64,000 bases of DNA from Allium sativum. Lineage: Eukaryota > Streptophyta > Magnoliopsida > Asparagales > Amaryllidaceae. Under the pieces are notes generated by a model. The model searched no databases, had not been told where the DNA came from, and saw only the letters and a program-made list of their open reading frames with translations. Made by a program: the position numbers and the translations under genes. Positions 1 to 10,922 of this stretch are shown in pieces; the stretch's first letter is position 1, and the number at the start of each line of letters is the position of its first letter. The stretch spans positions 324,231,956-324,295,955 of the forward strand of contig CM060922.1 in assembly GCA_030737875.1 (NCBI GenBank), written 5' to 3'.

Positions 1-1880
1 TGGAGTTTATTCTGTGTTGATTGATTTCTGTTAAATATACATCTGTTTGGCGGCGGAGAATTTATTCTTTTGCTTAACGCCCTTCTCTGAGATGCACGAG
101 CTCAGAGGTTGTATATCGATGGACATCAGTCACATGGCATGAATTGCCTGTGTGGCATGCTAAGATGCAGTGATCAGGGCTTCTGTTGAAAAGCAAAGTC
201 TTGTGGTGATGATCAAAGCACCGCCAGTGTGGCGTAGCTTTGGGTATAACGTAGAATCGCGAGCCTCACACCCCGGTATGAACCAAAAACGGGAGAGGAC
301 ATCAGGGAGGGCCTGCGTTTCTTTCTAGCTAGGGTGGTGTCAGTGACCTACCAGCCCTGACATTTATATACTTTTCACATATGTGGTTGTTGCTGTTGCG
401 AGGCGCCTCGGTTTGATCGGACGATCCGGGTCCGATGGAGTCATTCGTTGGCTCGTTTACGCCCCCAAAGAGCGGGGAGACGTAGTGTTCAGGCATAATA
501 ATCCACATCGGTGGACCGACCCTGACGATCCAAGGGGCAGTTGCGGCTGTTCCTGAGGGGCGGGCTAGAGCGTCTCGAATTCGGTAAGGACTATCTTTTG
601 CCTTGGTTCATGACGGAAATCCAATTTCCAAATACGTGACTGTGCGGTTTTGATTGTATACCTATATATATGGCGACATAGTGGTATGGGGCATTAATGC
701 CGTCTATGATTGATAGTTATGATTTGAAATTGTTTTCGAAACATATAAACACTAGCAATAATATCAAATGCCCTTGTTTTATTCGTATCAAGCATATTTT
801 GGCCGTTATAAGGTAAAAACTCTATCCTCCGGTTTGCGTTGCATTGTGTGATGGGAACTGAGTCTTATAACGGTTTCATTTTTATAAAAAGCATAGCGAT
901 GTTTAAAAGAAAGATTTGTTTTAAAGCACTGGCAATCCAATGGAGTAAACCCGTTCCACGAAAGTGGCGTGGTCCTGTGATTTGCCATAATTATATATGT
1001 GTTGAATAGATTTCTCATACCAGTCCCATGACTGACTCGTAGTTTGTTTCACTCTCAAACTCGGGTGCCCCTTTTTCTACACGGGCAGCCTTGTATTCAG
1101 GTTTAGCTGGTTCTTCTGGATAGCTGGAGCTGAAGATGGATTCTATCATTTATCCCTTTTTATGCTGTTCAGCTCCTATTGTACACGTTATGTTTGTTTT
1201 CCGCTGTAGACATTTATGTATAGCTGAACTGTATTTGTACTAAGTAAGATCCTGTATACTGTGTAACTCTGATGATTACTTCTATCCAGTATATTCTATT
1301 GTTCATTATCTGGTGTATTTATTTAATTTTGTTCTGCTATTATCTGTTTCTGTGTTATATTCCAAAGATAACCCTTGTTTCCGTCTGAACGGGATTTCGG
1401 GTCGTCTCATTAATACTGTGCGAGTTTATCTCACTCTGGTTCACCAGACTGACCCGGTGTTTTGTAAATGCTCGGGTTAGCCCGGGGTGTACAGGTTCAG
1501 GTTATTGAATGCTGTGAAGTCTAGAGACGAGCTGGAGATGTTCAGACGTATGATATTATATAGCTACTATTCCCCTGTGTGATGTATATGGGAACGGGTT
1601 ATTATAAATGTCCCACTATGTGATGTACTATGATATTGTAAGTATTTTGAAAGCTCTCAATAAAGTTTTATTTCTGTATTATATTTTGCTCCGCTGCAAT
1701 GTGAAACTCTGATTCTGTGTTGTGTTGGTTCTTCTTCTTCTTCTATTCTTATATTTCTTTCTTTCTTATCTCACCCTCTAAATTCTTTCTAATAACGTTT
1801 CGGTGTTTGGAAGGTTGGCATGAGGTACGTGAAATGTATTTATGTCGATTTTCTGGGCCGAAAATCCTTGGGTCGTTACA
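1..1880 (+). mobile_element. Right-hand part of a giant-LTR-family LTR, cut by the window edge
   Basis: Bases 1-1,030 closely match the minus strand of solo LTR B (24,847-25,070 and 21,540-21,808) and, less closely, the last 1.3 kb of element A's LTRs. Shared marks are the 'gatgatcaaagcac' block, 'gggagaggac', 'cttctagctag' and the GAGGCGCCTC palindrome at 400. After about 1,130 the end differs from A: it is longer, has an AATAAA at 1,659 and a second 'tccgctgc' block at 1,690. It stops at GGGTCGTTACA, a typical gypsy LTR end. No coding potential is seen. Whether it is a solo LTR or the 3' LTR of a full element cannot be told, because the left flank and any target duplication partner of CTATA (1,881-1,885) are outside the window. 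Confidence 0.7.
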
Positions 1881-3160
1881 CTATATTATTTTCTTAAAAT
1901 CATTGAAACAAATTTTTAGTGTGAAATTTAGTTATAACAATGTTTGTTTGGAAAACGTTTCGTCAAATGATCAGAATTTGAAATTTAATTATAATTAAAT
2001 ATCCATTTCAAATTCTTGTTAAGTTTTAGTTCGCGTAGTCTTAAAATATTTCATAGAATTTTACAGTAATTTTTATTTTGGAAAATAAGCATATATTTTT
2101 CTAACATATTTTAGGGTAACTGTGGTCCTTTTGACACTTTACAAAACTAATCAATCGGTCTATTTTATTACTGTTTTGGGATCGGGTACGATGTTTTACA
2201 CGATTTTATTATTACTTGTGCTTATCTGCTATTTATATAGTTATAAAATAAAATAAAGCAATGAAATGATAAATGCACAAGACACGAATTCATGTTACAC
2301 AGTTCACTGAAGCTACAAACATTTGCACGCTAGGTATGAGACTAAAAAAAACCCTATGCTTATTTTAGAAGCTTCGAACACTTGGAGATTTGTATTTGAA
2401 CCGTTCCGCCATGTGTAAAAATAATCGCTCTACTTGGCTTTGTTTTACAGCCCCTAAAATATTATATGTTGTTCTTCACGCAACCTATTATCTTCTTCGA
2501 ACATTTCTACCATCTCCCTCCTTCCTGAAAGCTCCGTCACCTCTTGCCTTTCATGTAAACTAACCAAGCTAGTATTGCTCCATAAGAGGATATACACAGC
2601 ATGCATGCAGGCGATTACATGCAAAAAAGAAAGATGAAAACAAAACAAAAAAGTGGAAACCTGCATGCATTCAAGCCTCACCAAAAATTTCTCCCCTTCC
2701 CTTGCATTCCCTCTCGTTCCCACTTGCAAGACATCACCCATTCCATCCTCTCCCCTTCCCCATTTAACCCGTTTGTCATTGAAGATATTAAAAAAAAGGA
2801 AACAAAGAAGTGAACGAATGAAGGCTTGCGCTGCATGCATGCGACAATTTTTTTTCCACTGAAACTTCCTCCCTTACCCAGTCGTGAATCCAAAATTTTC
2901 CCCTCTTTTTATAAAAAAAGAAAGGCATGCATGCACTTCCAATCCATGCGCGTGACTGTGCGCGGGCAATAAAAGAAGAGTTAAACTTTCGCATTGCATG
3001 CAAGGACCAGACCGGGTGTCATGCAAATTCATGCAGAATTTTTCGTTTCCAGTTAAAGACATTGTGTAAAAATAAAACCGCAAGAAGAAAAAAGAAGAAG
3101 AGGCAGAGGGAGCCAAAAAGGAAGAAGTGAAGAAAGGCTACAAGGACAGAGGAATGTTTA
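1881..3160. other. AT-rich non-coding DNA with a TGCATGCA cluster
   Basis: No gene is recognised. Open frames here are short and low-complexity. From 2,599 to 3,020 the palindromic core TGCATGC recurs (2,602, 2,663, 2,834, 2,926, 2,995), with another near 3,314. The stretch may be the outer part of the diverged LTR that follows, but I cannot align it to the other copies by eye. Confidence 0.4.
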
Positions 3161-6050
3161 CAATGCAGCTTGGGAGGGTCCTCCACTGGAATGCAAATAG
3201 TGGTGAGAACTTATGAATTTAATTTTTAATTAAATTAGTACGATAAAACTTGGGTATAATATGGTTGATTTGGTGGACGTAACACCATGTGTTGACAATA
3301 GACAGTGGCTGGTTGCATGCATGTTAATTGATAATCATAGAAAATAATGCATATTTAGTAAAACCGCATATGGACACTCGTTATTTTTATAAAGCGAAAT
3401 TATTGGCTACATAAATATGAATATAGTAATTCGATGATAGTATGGCTATTGTTGTGATTGTTGTTGATATAAATGTATATCAATGCGCGTTAGTATTATA
3501 ACGTGTGTTCGTAAATTGGTTGTTGTGCGCAATTGAGAAATGGATGCATAAGTGATAATTGAATGTGTGAATATACATATGTACTGATTTTCGATGGAAA
3601 ATTTTGTAATTCCCTAAATTTAATTAAAGAGCGATTTATGGGTAAATGACATTTAAATGAGTATGTATTTACTAAAAATATTGATTTAACAATGTTATAA
3701 ATATTTTTTTGATTTGAAAATATTTTGTTAACAAAGTAAAATTTGGTTATTAAAATAATAATAATTGACATTTTATTTAATGATATTAAATTAATTTGAT
3801 AATATTGATTTAATGGTATGGTATTTTTCAACGTCTCATTAACCAAGATATGTTAAGAACATGTTAAAATGTTGAATGAAATAATGGTTGGTTAGTGCTT
3901 GGGAAAAAGTGTTAATTTGATAAATAATTTGATGGTGGAAACATATCAACATGTTATTATCAATGTAAATTAATTTAAACTTTAATTTGAAAGTACCTTG
4001 AGTTAGAATTGTGGATTTTACCTTAATTACCGTTTGATTAATATATTGTTGTAAAATTTAGGCAAACTTGAACTATGTGATGTTCGAAATCCAATATGAC
4101 TTTAGATTTTAAATTTGTAGTAATATTATAAATTTGTTTATAAAGAGGTTTAAACTTGAATTTTGGTTTTGAAAGTTGATATAATCTTAGATAAATATTT
4201 ATGTATATAAATTATAAATTTCTTTGAGGAAGGTTTTGAATTTGAAGATTACGTAAGGAGTGAAACATAAAAGTTCGGATTAACAAGTTTGTTCCATTAC
4301 TAGTTCTGGAATAGTAGACGGGATGTGTAACTAAGGCAAGCCATGCAGCGACCAGTTCGCTGAACTTACCTGGCCTACGTTTACTTATCTAGGCTAGTAT
4401 AAGAGCAAACTAAAAATGAAATCTCGAACATCGTAAAAGGTAACTATAATAAATAATTTCACAATTTATAAATTGGTTAAATTTGATGAAGGTGACCTTC
4501 AGATATCTAATATAAGTTCTGTAAATGATGACGAATACTATTTAAGGAATTAAACAGTGAACATATCGGAATTCCGCTTATAGTATTAGTTTAATACACA
4601 ATATATATTGGATATAAGAGGTTCCGATTTCTAACCAAATGGTATATCTAGTATAAATCGTTGGACTTAACTCCAAATTATATGATAATAACTTTGCTTT
4701 ACCGAGCAAAGCTTAGGTTAATTATGGAAGCTTATGCCGAACTAATTAAGAAAAAGTAAGTAAGTTGAATTTCTTTGAAATTAATTTGAATCAACTTGAG
4801 ATATTGAAGTCAATTCTACTCTTTTGAATGTGAATATAGATTCAAGTCATCGGTAATGGGAAGGGAACAAATTTCTGTTTAATGTATTGTATATTTATAT
4901 AGGTTTTCAACCATTTAAAACATAGTATGTTGATTTTAAAAATATTTAAATAAGAAACATTTGATTTAAAAAGGGATATGTATATGTTTAAATTATTCTA
5001 TTCATATGCTTCTTTAAACTTTAAATATAGTAAGTAATTATTTCAACCATTTCTATTTTAAAATTTTCCAAACTTATATATATATATATATTAGTCTGTA
5101 ACAAATCTATTTTTTTTCAATTATTATTTTTAATTAAATTGGGATTTTTCCTGTCTTGAAACCTTTGATTTGAATGTAACTAACCCTTGTTTGAATGAAT
5201 ACAACAAGTTGTATCAATGAAATAGCGATGATCTTGTACTTTGTTTTATAAGTGATGATTGAAAGTAAAAAGTTAAGAAAGAGAACTATTCGATTGTATA
5301 TAAGCGATCATTCTAAATTTAAAATGAATTTAGCTAAGTATATATATGATAGAAAAGACTTAGTTCGAAATACGTATTCCATATGAATTACTGGTTATTT
5401 GGAATGACCGGAATCAGAATTTAATTCTTGAAACCATTTCAAATAACCATACGAAGAAATAAATGAATACATAAGAATGACGATTAAAGACCGCAATTCT
5501 TCATATCGAACAGGCTCCATACTGATTGGTTTCTTTACTGAATTGCTACAGTAGAGAGATGATCCTATTACCAAAGTGGCAGAAAGCCCAATCCTATTTG
5601 GAGAACATTCGGATTGCAAGGGCCTTCGTGCTCAAACTTGAGTTGTGAAATAAGGTGCCTTCGGTTTCATTTGAACCTGGAATGAACTCGTATGGATGTG
5701 TGTCTGACACTGTATCTTAGAGTGTGTTAACTGATTACTACCGAACATATTTCTGTTGGTGATGGGAATTTATTCCCATAACTAAAAGTTATTTGGTCGG
5801 TGCTTATTAGTTGTCCATTATGAAATGACAGTGTGGCATGTGAAGTGCTACAGTTGAAGAAATGATCAAAGCATGGCTTAGTGTAAGAGCGTAGCTTTGT
5901 GGTACGAACCCTCGCTAACCTCACAACCCGACATGATGGGAAACTAGCGGTTAGGTTGTACACATAATCTTTAGTGAAAATCAAAAGCTACGGCGGTAGA
6001 TCTACCTCGAAACCTGGGCGAACCTCACAACCCAAAATGATGGAAAAGTG
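3161..6050 (+). mobile_element. Highly diverged relic of the giant-LTR family
   Basis: The right part (5,650-5,950) aligns in the same orientation with A's LTR at 14,530-14,790. Shared blocks are 'aataaggtgcc', 'tggatgtgtgtctgacac', 'gtgtggcatg', 'gatcaaagca' and 'gcgtagctttg'. Further left the similarity is patchy, but it includes the paired hairpins at 4,292 and 4,346. No ORF is supported. The relic stops near 6,050 against integrase sequence of element F with no LTR-type terminus, so it is truncated. A direct repeat of about 26 bp ('cctcacaaccc.a.atgatgg') lies at 5,918 and 6,015, just before the break. Confidence 0.5.
4292..4362 (+). other. Paired ACCAGTT-type hairpins (diverged copy)
   Basis: Two perfect short inverted repeats lie 34 bp apart. 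The first has stem TTCCA/TGGAA and loop containing ACTAGTT (4,292-4,311). The second has stem CAGCG/CGCTG and loop ACCAGTT (4,346-4,362). The same loop with other stems occurs as a pair in A and B. Seen in DNA; an RNA role is inference. Confidence 0.5.
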
Positions 6051-7239
6051 CATATTACCCATCTTCTAAGGTAAATCCACTCTATAAGAGAGCTTTCCAA
6101 TATGCTTGATAATCGGAAACGACCCAACAAACCTTGGTGCTAAATTTCCTTTGCTTCCAAAACAAACAACATTCCTTACAGGAGAAATCTTGACAAACAC
6201 TAAATCTTCGATTGAGAATTCCAAATCCTTTCATCGTTTATTGACATAACTCTTCTGACGATCTTGGGATGCCTCCATTTGTTGTTGTATGATCTCTATA
6301 TTATCCATCGTTTCCCTTATCACCTCAGGCCCAAGTAAGAACTTTTCACCAGTTTAAACCAATAAGATTGAAAATTACACGGTCTACTATATAATGCCTC
6401 ATACGGTGCCATTCCAATACTCGACTGGTAGTTATTATTATAAGCAAACTCGACCAAATGCAGATGGTCTTCCCACAATCCTCAAATATCCAGGACACAA
6501 GCTCTAATAAGATTTTCAAATACTCGATTAACCCTTTCGGTTCGACCATCTGTTTGGAGATGATAAGTCATACTCAAACATAGCTCGGTTCCTAACGTCT
6601 CTTGTAAACTCTTCCAAAATTCACTAGTGAATAACGGATCTCAATAGCTAATAATACTCTCCGGAATACCATTGAATCGAACTTTTCACTTAAGATATAA
6701 CTCAGCCAACTTTGATGCAGTCCTAGTCGATTTGGTCGGAATAAACCTTGCAATTGGTCAAGAGATCCACAATAACCTAAATACTATCAATTCCTGCCCT
6801 TGTCCTAGGTAATCCATCGATAAAATCCGTCGACACTTGCTCCCATTTCCATGTGCAAACTTCTAACGGTTGTAAAAATCCCCTCGACTTCTTCTGTTCA
6901 GCTTTAACCAACTGACAGTTTATACACTTTGAGATAAATTTCCGGACATCTTCATACCTTCCTAGTAATAAACTCACTTCATGTCTCAATAAATCTTATT
7001 CCCCCAGGATGAATCGTCAACCTAGTTTGATGACATTCCCTCACAACCTCATCTCTCAATCCATCTATATCTGAACAACTAATCGTCCATTATTACGAAG
7101 CCTACCATATCGATCGATTACTAAATTCATAATTTCCTATGATTCCACTCTCATTTCTAATCTCCGTACGGTTTCCATAGGCTTATCGTCTTGCTTTTGG
7201 CCTTTGCTAATCCTTTCGATGAGAGTTGGTCTAATCGAT
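6051..7239 (-). pseudogene. pol: Integrase remnant of element F, 3'-truncated
   Basis: Readable parts include KFISKCINCQLVKAEQKK (end of the H2C2 zinc domain), WKWEQVSTDFIDGLPRTR (first catalytic Asp) and fragments of the core and C-terminal barrel up to about 6,055. Stops and frameshifts interrupt it. The sequence leaves the integrase abruptly at about 6,050 and continues as unrelated LTR relic, so the end of the barrel, the chromodomain, PPT and 3' LTR are missing. Confidence 0.75.
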
Positions 7240-8659
7240 TAGTTTTCTAACATCTCGGGATCTAACTCACAATGAGGTATAAAATCAAATCCTGCAAAAT
7301 AATCGATATGCTTCAATTCTGAAAACTTGATTCCCAAATTTGCATGTCTTCTACTCAATACATTGACCACTGCGTTACCTTTTCCTGGAGTATAGGCTGT
7401 TCCAATGTCGTACGATGCCAAAAAGTCTAACCATCGTTGCTGCCAAAGATCTAAATCCTTTTAGGATAAAAGATACTTCAACGACTTATGATCCATGAAT
7501 AATTCAAACCTAACTCCCAACAAATAATGCCTTCAAAAGTTCAGACCAAACACTATCGCCGCTAACTCTAAATCATGAGTCGGGAAATTCCTTTCGTGCG
7601 GCTTCAGTTGTCGACTGCCGTAAGCCACAACTTTATCCTTCTGCATTAGCATCGCTCGAAGTCCAGTGCCACATGCATTGGTGTATACCACCATTTCTTT
7701 GTTTCCACTCAGAATAGTTAGCATAGGAGCAGTCGTCAATCTTTCTTTCAAAAGTCCAAAAACTTGCTATCACTTCGCATTCCATAAGAAGAGTCGATTT
7801 TTCTTCTTTAATCCAGTAATGGTGTAGCTAGCTTCGAGAAATCTTTGATAATCGTCAATAGTATCTAGCAAAACCAAGGAAACTCCTCACATCCATTTTG
7901 CTCTTGGGTCGATCCCAATCCCGTATTACTGCCACCTTAGCGGGGTCCACAGCTATTCCTTGTCCTAACACGACATGACCCATAAATCTCACTTCTTCCT
8001 TCCAATAATGACACTTCAAAAACTTAGCCTTCAGGTGATGTTTCCGTAAGATCTCCAAAACAACGCTTAAAAGCATCTTGTGTTCTTCCTCATTCCTAGA
8101 ATAAACCAATATATCATCCCCAAACACAAGCACAAACTTGTTCAACTGTTCTCTAAAAACCCAATTCATTAGATCCACAAAATAGCTGGTTCGTTAGTCA
8201 ATCCAAATGGCATCACCAGCCATTCATAAAATCCGGACGGTTCCCTAAAGGTAGTCTTCAGCACACTATCCCTAGCCACTTTCAGTTGGTGAAATCCCGT
8301 TGCCAAATCCATTTAGGAAAACACCTTGGCTTTGATAAGATGATCAAACAAGCCATCTATTCTCGGAAAAGGATATTGTTCTTATTGGTCACCTTATTTA
8401 GCTCACGATAGTCTATGCACGATCGTAACGATCCATCGGTCTTAGTCGCAAACACAACCTGTGCACCCACTTGGATGTGCTTATCTGAATGAACCCCTTA
8501 CTCAAAAGTTCGTTCACTTGCACCTCTAAATCTCACTGTTCCTTATGTGCTATCCTTCTAAGAGGCATAACAATAGGTCTGGCTCTATCCACTAGATCAA
8601 TTCGGAATTGAATCTCTCGATGCGACAACCGTCTACTAACCTCATCAAAAACTCTTGAA
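7240..8659 (-). pseudogene. pol: Reverse transcriptase-RNase H remnant of element F
   Basis: The longest readable piece (7,855-8,178) contains [17 protein letters not shown], with FGDD at the place of the catalytic Y/FVDD box. It continues to FLKCHYWKEEVRFMGHVV and VRSFLGFARYY, the RT thumb/connection. A second piece (7,533-7,751) has [15 protein letters not shown] and [11 protein letters not shown], the RNase H D and E motifs. In the first the D of 'YTDACG' is changed to N. A third (7,239-7,421) carries [15 protein letters not shown], the RNase H C-terminus. Several in-frame stops separate the pieces. The order and sequence match element D. Confidence 0.8.
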
Positions 8660-9339
8660 CGATTGGCACAAATGACAACCCATCCCATGGAAACACAAGC
8701 GAATATAAAACGTTAACCAGATTCCATCCTCTAGTAGACAATGTTTACCACAATCGTTCGCCCTTTCACATTCCCGATTATCACCTCAAGCCTCTTGCAT
8801 ACCACAATAGCTGCATAACTCTTGAGCCAGTCCATACCTAAAATAATCCTAAACCCAGCGAAGTTCAAAACAAAACAATCACACACAAAACAACAACCAT
8901 GACTCGATAAAATTAGACCATGAAAAAGCATACAAAGACTAGACGAACTAGACGAACCCCCTACTGGCTTAGTCAAAAATAATGGTCTGTCAACAATTTC
9001 ATATTCTAAACCTAACTTCGCAAGCTCGTTGCAGATAAAAGAATGTGATCCTCTTGTATCAAATAAAAATCAAACTAAAACGACTTTGATAGAAAGCATG
9101 CCTTGCATACCAACACTCTTCCCCTTTTCCACAATAGTCGGACCCCATGAGGGAGAAGGCACAACATCCAAAGCATATTCTATCACAACCGGCTTATCCT
9201 TCGGTGGTTCTGGAAAATTCTTCTTCATATGTGTAGGCTTGTCACAATTAAAGCACTTCCTTTCCACCTTGGGCTTTTTACAATCCTTGGAATAATGAGC
9301 CTTCTCTTGACAGTTATATCAAGTAACCTCACCATTTTG
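8660..9339 (-). pseudogene. Zinc-knuckle and protease remnant of element F
   Basis: Two CCHC-like knuckles can be read. The upstream one (around 9,284-9,325) has a stop where the first Cys should be. The second reads CFNCDKPTHMKKNF, with Phe in place of the last Cys. Downstream is a retropepsin tail, FRIILGMDWLKSYAAIVV (8,731-8,976), equivalent to the [16 protein letters not shown] segment of D. The catalytic DTG region is not readable in one frame. This is a nucleocapsid/aspartic protease relic, clearly inactive. Confidence 0.7.
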
Positions 9340-10062
9340 CTTCTTCTATCCATTCTTACCTTTTTGTTGTTGTTTTCATTTACCATTCCACTTTTTCTTA
9401 TTTACATTACCTAGTTGTGGCTTTGACCTCCGTCTTCTATGGAAACAAACACTCCTTCCACAAAGCCTTCTCGACTAGCTTCTCATAGGAATCATCAATA
9501 TGGTCGATCAGTTGTTTCCCAAGTCCCTCATCCAGACGTAATATAAACTTCTTATTCTTCTGAGAAGTAGTTTAATTATACGAACTAGCATACTTGAATA
9601 AAGCTTCGAACTCAGCCACATACTCAAATAGTGGTCTGCCTCCTCGCTTAAGCTCAACAAACTTCTTAAAGAGTATCGACTTCTGGACTGTAGAAATGAA
9701 TTTCTCCTCAAAGTTTGTTATAAAATGATTTTAGGTGATCTGGTCCTCTGGAGTCTCCAAAGTAATAGAGTTCAACCAATCCATTGCTCCACCTTGCAGC
9801 TGCCTCGATGAAAGCTTCTTATAAGTTGCATCATCAATTCCCAAATCTTTGAAAATACGAATGCAAGTATCCAACCATTTCTGAATCTCAACATAAGTTC
9901 CATACAAACAAAGGGCTTTCCACCCAGAGAAGAATAATCCTTGCAGAGATTTGCAAAATCAAAAACCTTAGGTGCTTGCATAGAAACATCACGCTCTACT
10001 ACCGCTTCTGGAGTAGGCATCCTTCTTGTGATCGCTGCTATCATAGCCTCAAACATAGCATG
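9340..10062 (-). pseudogene. gag: gag capsid remnant of element F
   Basis: The reading starts with Met at 10,056 and carries PKVFDFANLCKDYSSLGGKPF, the counterpart of the D Gag segment [17 protein letters not shown]. After about 95 residues the frame is lost. Another open piece (9,508-9,711) covers the equivalent of D's downstream capsid region, frameshifted. The protein would form the virus-like particle capsid. The copy cannot give an intact Gag. Homology to D's Gag is clear; exact limits are approximate. Confidence 0.7.
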
Positions 10063-10339
10063 ATAATAGGGTATAACAAGTGCACCTCAAGTAGCTACCC
10101 TCGCCTACCCCTTCAGTAGCAGGCTCGTCCTTAGCAGTGTGTTCTCGAAGTTTGTTGACTTATTCTCTTTCTGAAACGAGAACGAACAATTCACAGCAAA
10201 AAAAGGCTGCATTGGTGTTCAAGTGCTTACTACCGTACTAAACTACATATTATAATATATCAATCATCCTTAAAAATTACAAGTAGGTCTCTAATACGGT
10301 TTTAGGCTTGCTAACTTTAGCTAAAATCGATTAACTATA

Positions 10340-10351
10340 GCTCTGATACCA
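10340..10351 (-). promoter_or_regulatory. Primer binding site of element F
   Basis: On the minus strand TGGTATCAGAGC, an exact initiator-Met tRNA 3'-end complement, sits two bases after the LTR end ...CGTTCGTCACA. Confidence 0.85.
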
Positions 10352-10353
10352 AA

Positions 10354-10605
10354 TGTGACGAACGCCTCATATCTCTTACACCAAACTATGAAGAAGCGCG
10401 TTGTATGCCGTGCAAGGCCGATATGGGATGATCAAGAAGGAAGAATAACTCGAGATAACCCTATCATATAACTCACAATGCATGGACAACATAAAATAGA
10501 AAAATATACAACAAGATATAGTAGTGAAGCATAACATAATGGAACCTAAAATCTTTATACCATCTCAAAGTCACTGGTACAAATCAACTTTATAAATGAG
10601 TAATT
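10354..10605 (-). mobile_element. 5' LTR of element F, PBS-proximal piece
   Basis: Begins on the plus strand with TGTGACGAACGCC directly after the PBS, so it is the 3' end of a minus-strand LTR. Its layout resembles the same part of D's LTR (TGTGACGGCCCGCC...). The remainder of this LTR is probably 33,100-35,583, displaced by the insertions between. Confidence 0.6.
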
Positions 10606-10922
10606 TGTAATACTCCATAATTTAGTACACCATAATTATATAATGAAGATAATAAAATGAATATTAATTAATATAATATTCATAATTGAGTGCAGACTTT
10701 ACTGTTGCATTCATTACTAAATTTTGATTCAGATAGACTCTTGGTTTTCCTAAAATGATTAAGTATGAAGGAGTTACGAACTAAAGAAGATTGAACTGAA
10801 AAAATATATATAATATAAAAACTGAACGTAGAAAAACCCGGTCATTGGGAGACCCAGCAGCACATGGGTCGACCCGTGTGTCAACCCATGTTGAAGGTGG
10901 GTCGGCCCACCTTCATGCAAGG
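10606..10922 (+). mobile_element. Left piece of a probable plus-strand solo LTR, split by element A
   Basis: Starts TGTAATACTCC, a common plant gypsy LTR start. It runs into the target duplication CAAGG (10,918-10,922) of element A, and sequence resumes at 32,242 on the other side of A. The last 75 bp hold two overlapping near-palindromes rich in GGGTCGACCC and GGGTCGGCCC. No matching target duplication was found for this LTR itself, so its left edge is uncertain by tens of bases. Confidence 0.4.

Larger units (their letters stand above)
6051..10353 (-). mobile_element. Element F: decayed Ty3/gypsy chromovirus, internal region
   Basis: On the minus strand the order is PBS, gag, zinc knuckles, protease, reverse transcriptase, RNase H, integrase: the Ty3/gypsy order. 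Fragments resemble the better preserved element D in this window. Many stops and frameshifts break every domain. The left (3') end is lost inside the integrase C-terminus, so PPT and 3' LTR are absent, and any chromodomain is also missing. The 5' LTR lies to the right and is itself split by later insertions. Confidence 0.85.

Noticed and set aside
1881..1885. CTATA as target duplication of the first LTR
   Set aside because: The left flank is outside the window, so it cannot be tested.
2454..3130. Cluster of overlapping 67-128-codon frames on both strands
   Set aside because: Mutually overlapping and low-complexity, without a recognisable domain.
10606..10622. ACTCC as target duplication of the plus-strand solo LTR (left ACTCC at 10,612, right at 33,099)
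   Set aside because: It would give an element not starting with TG; kept only as a possible clue that the left edge is misplaced.
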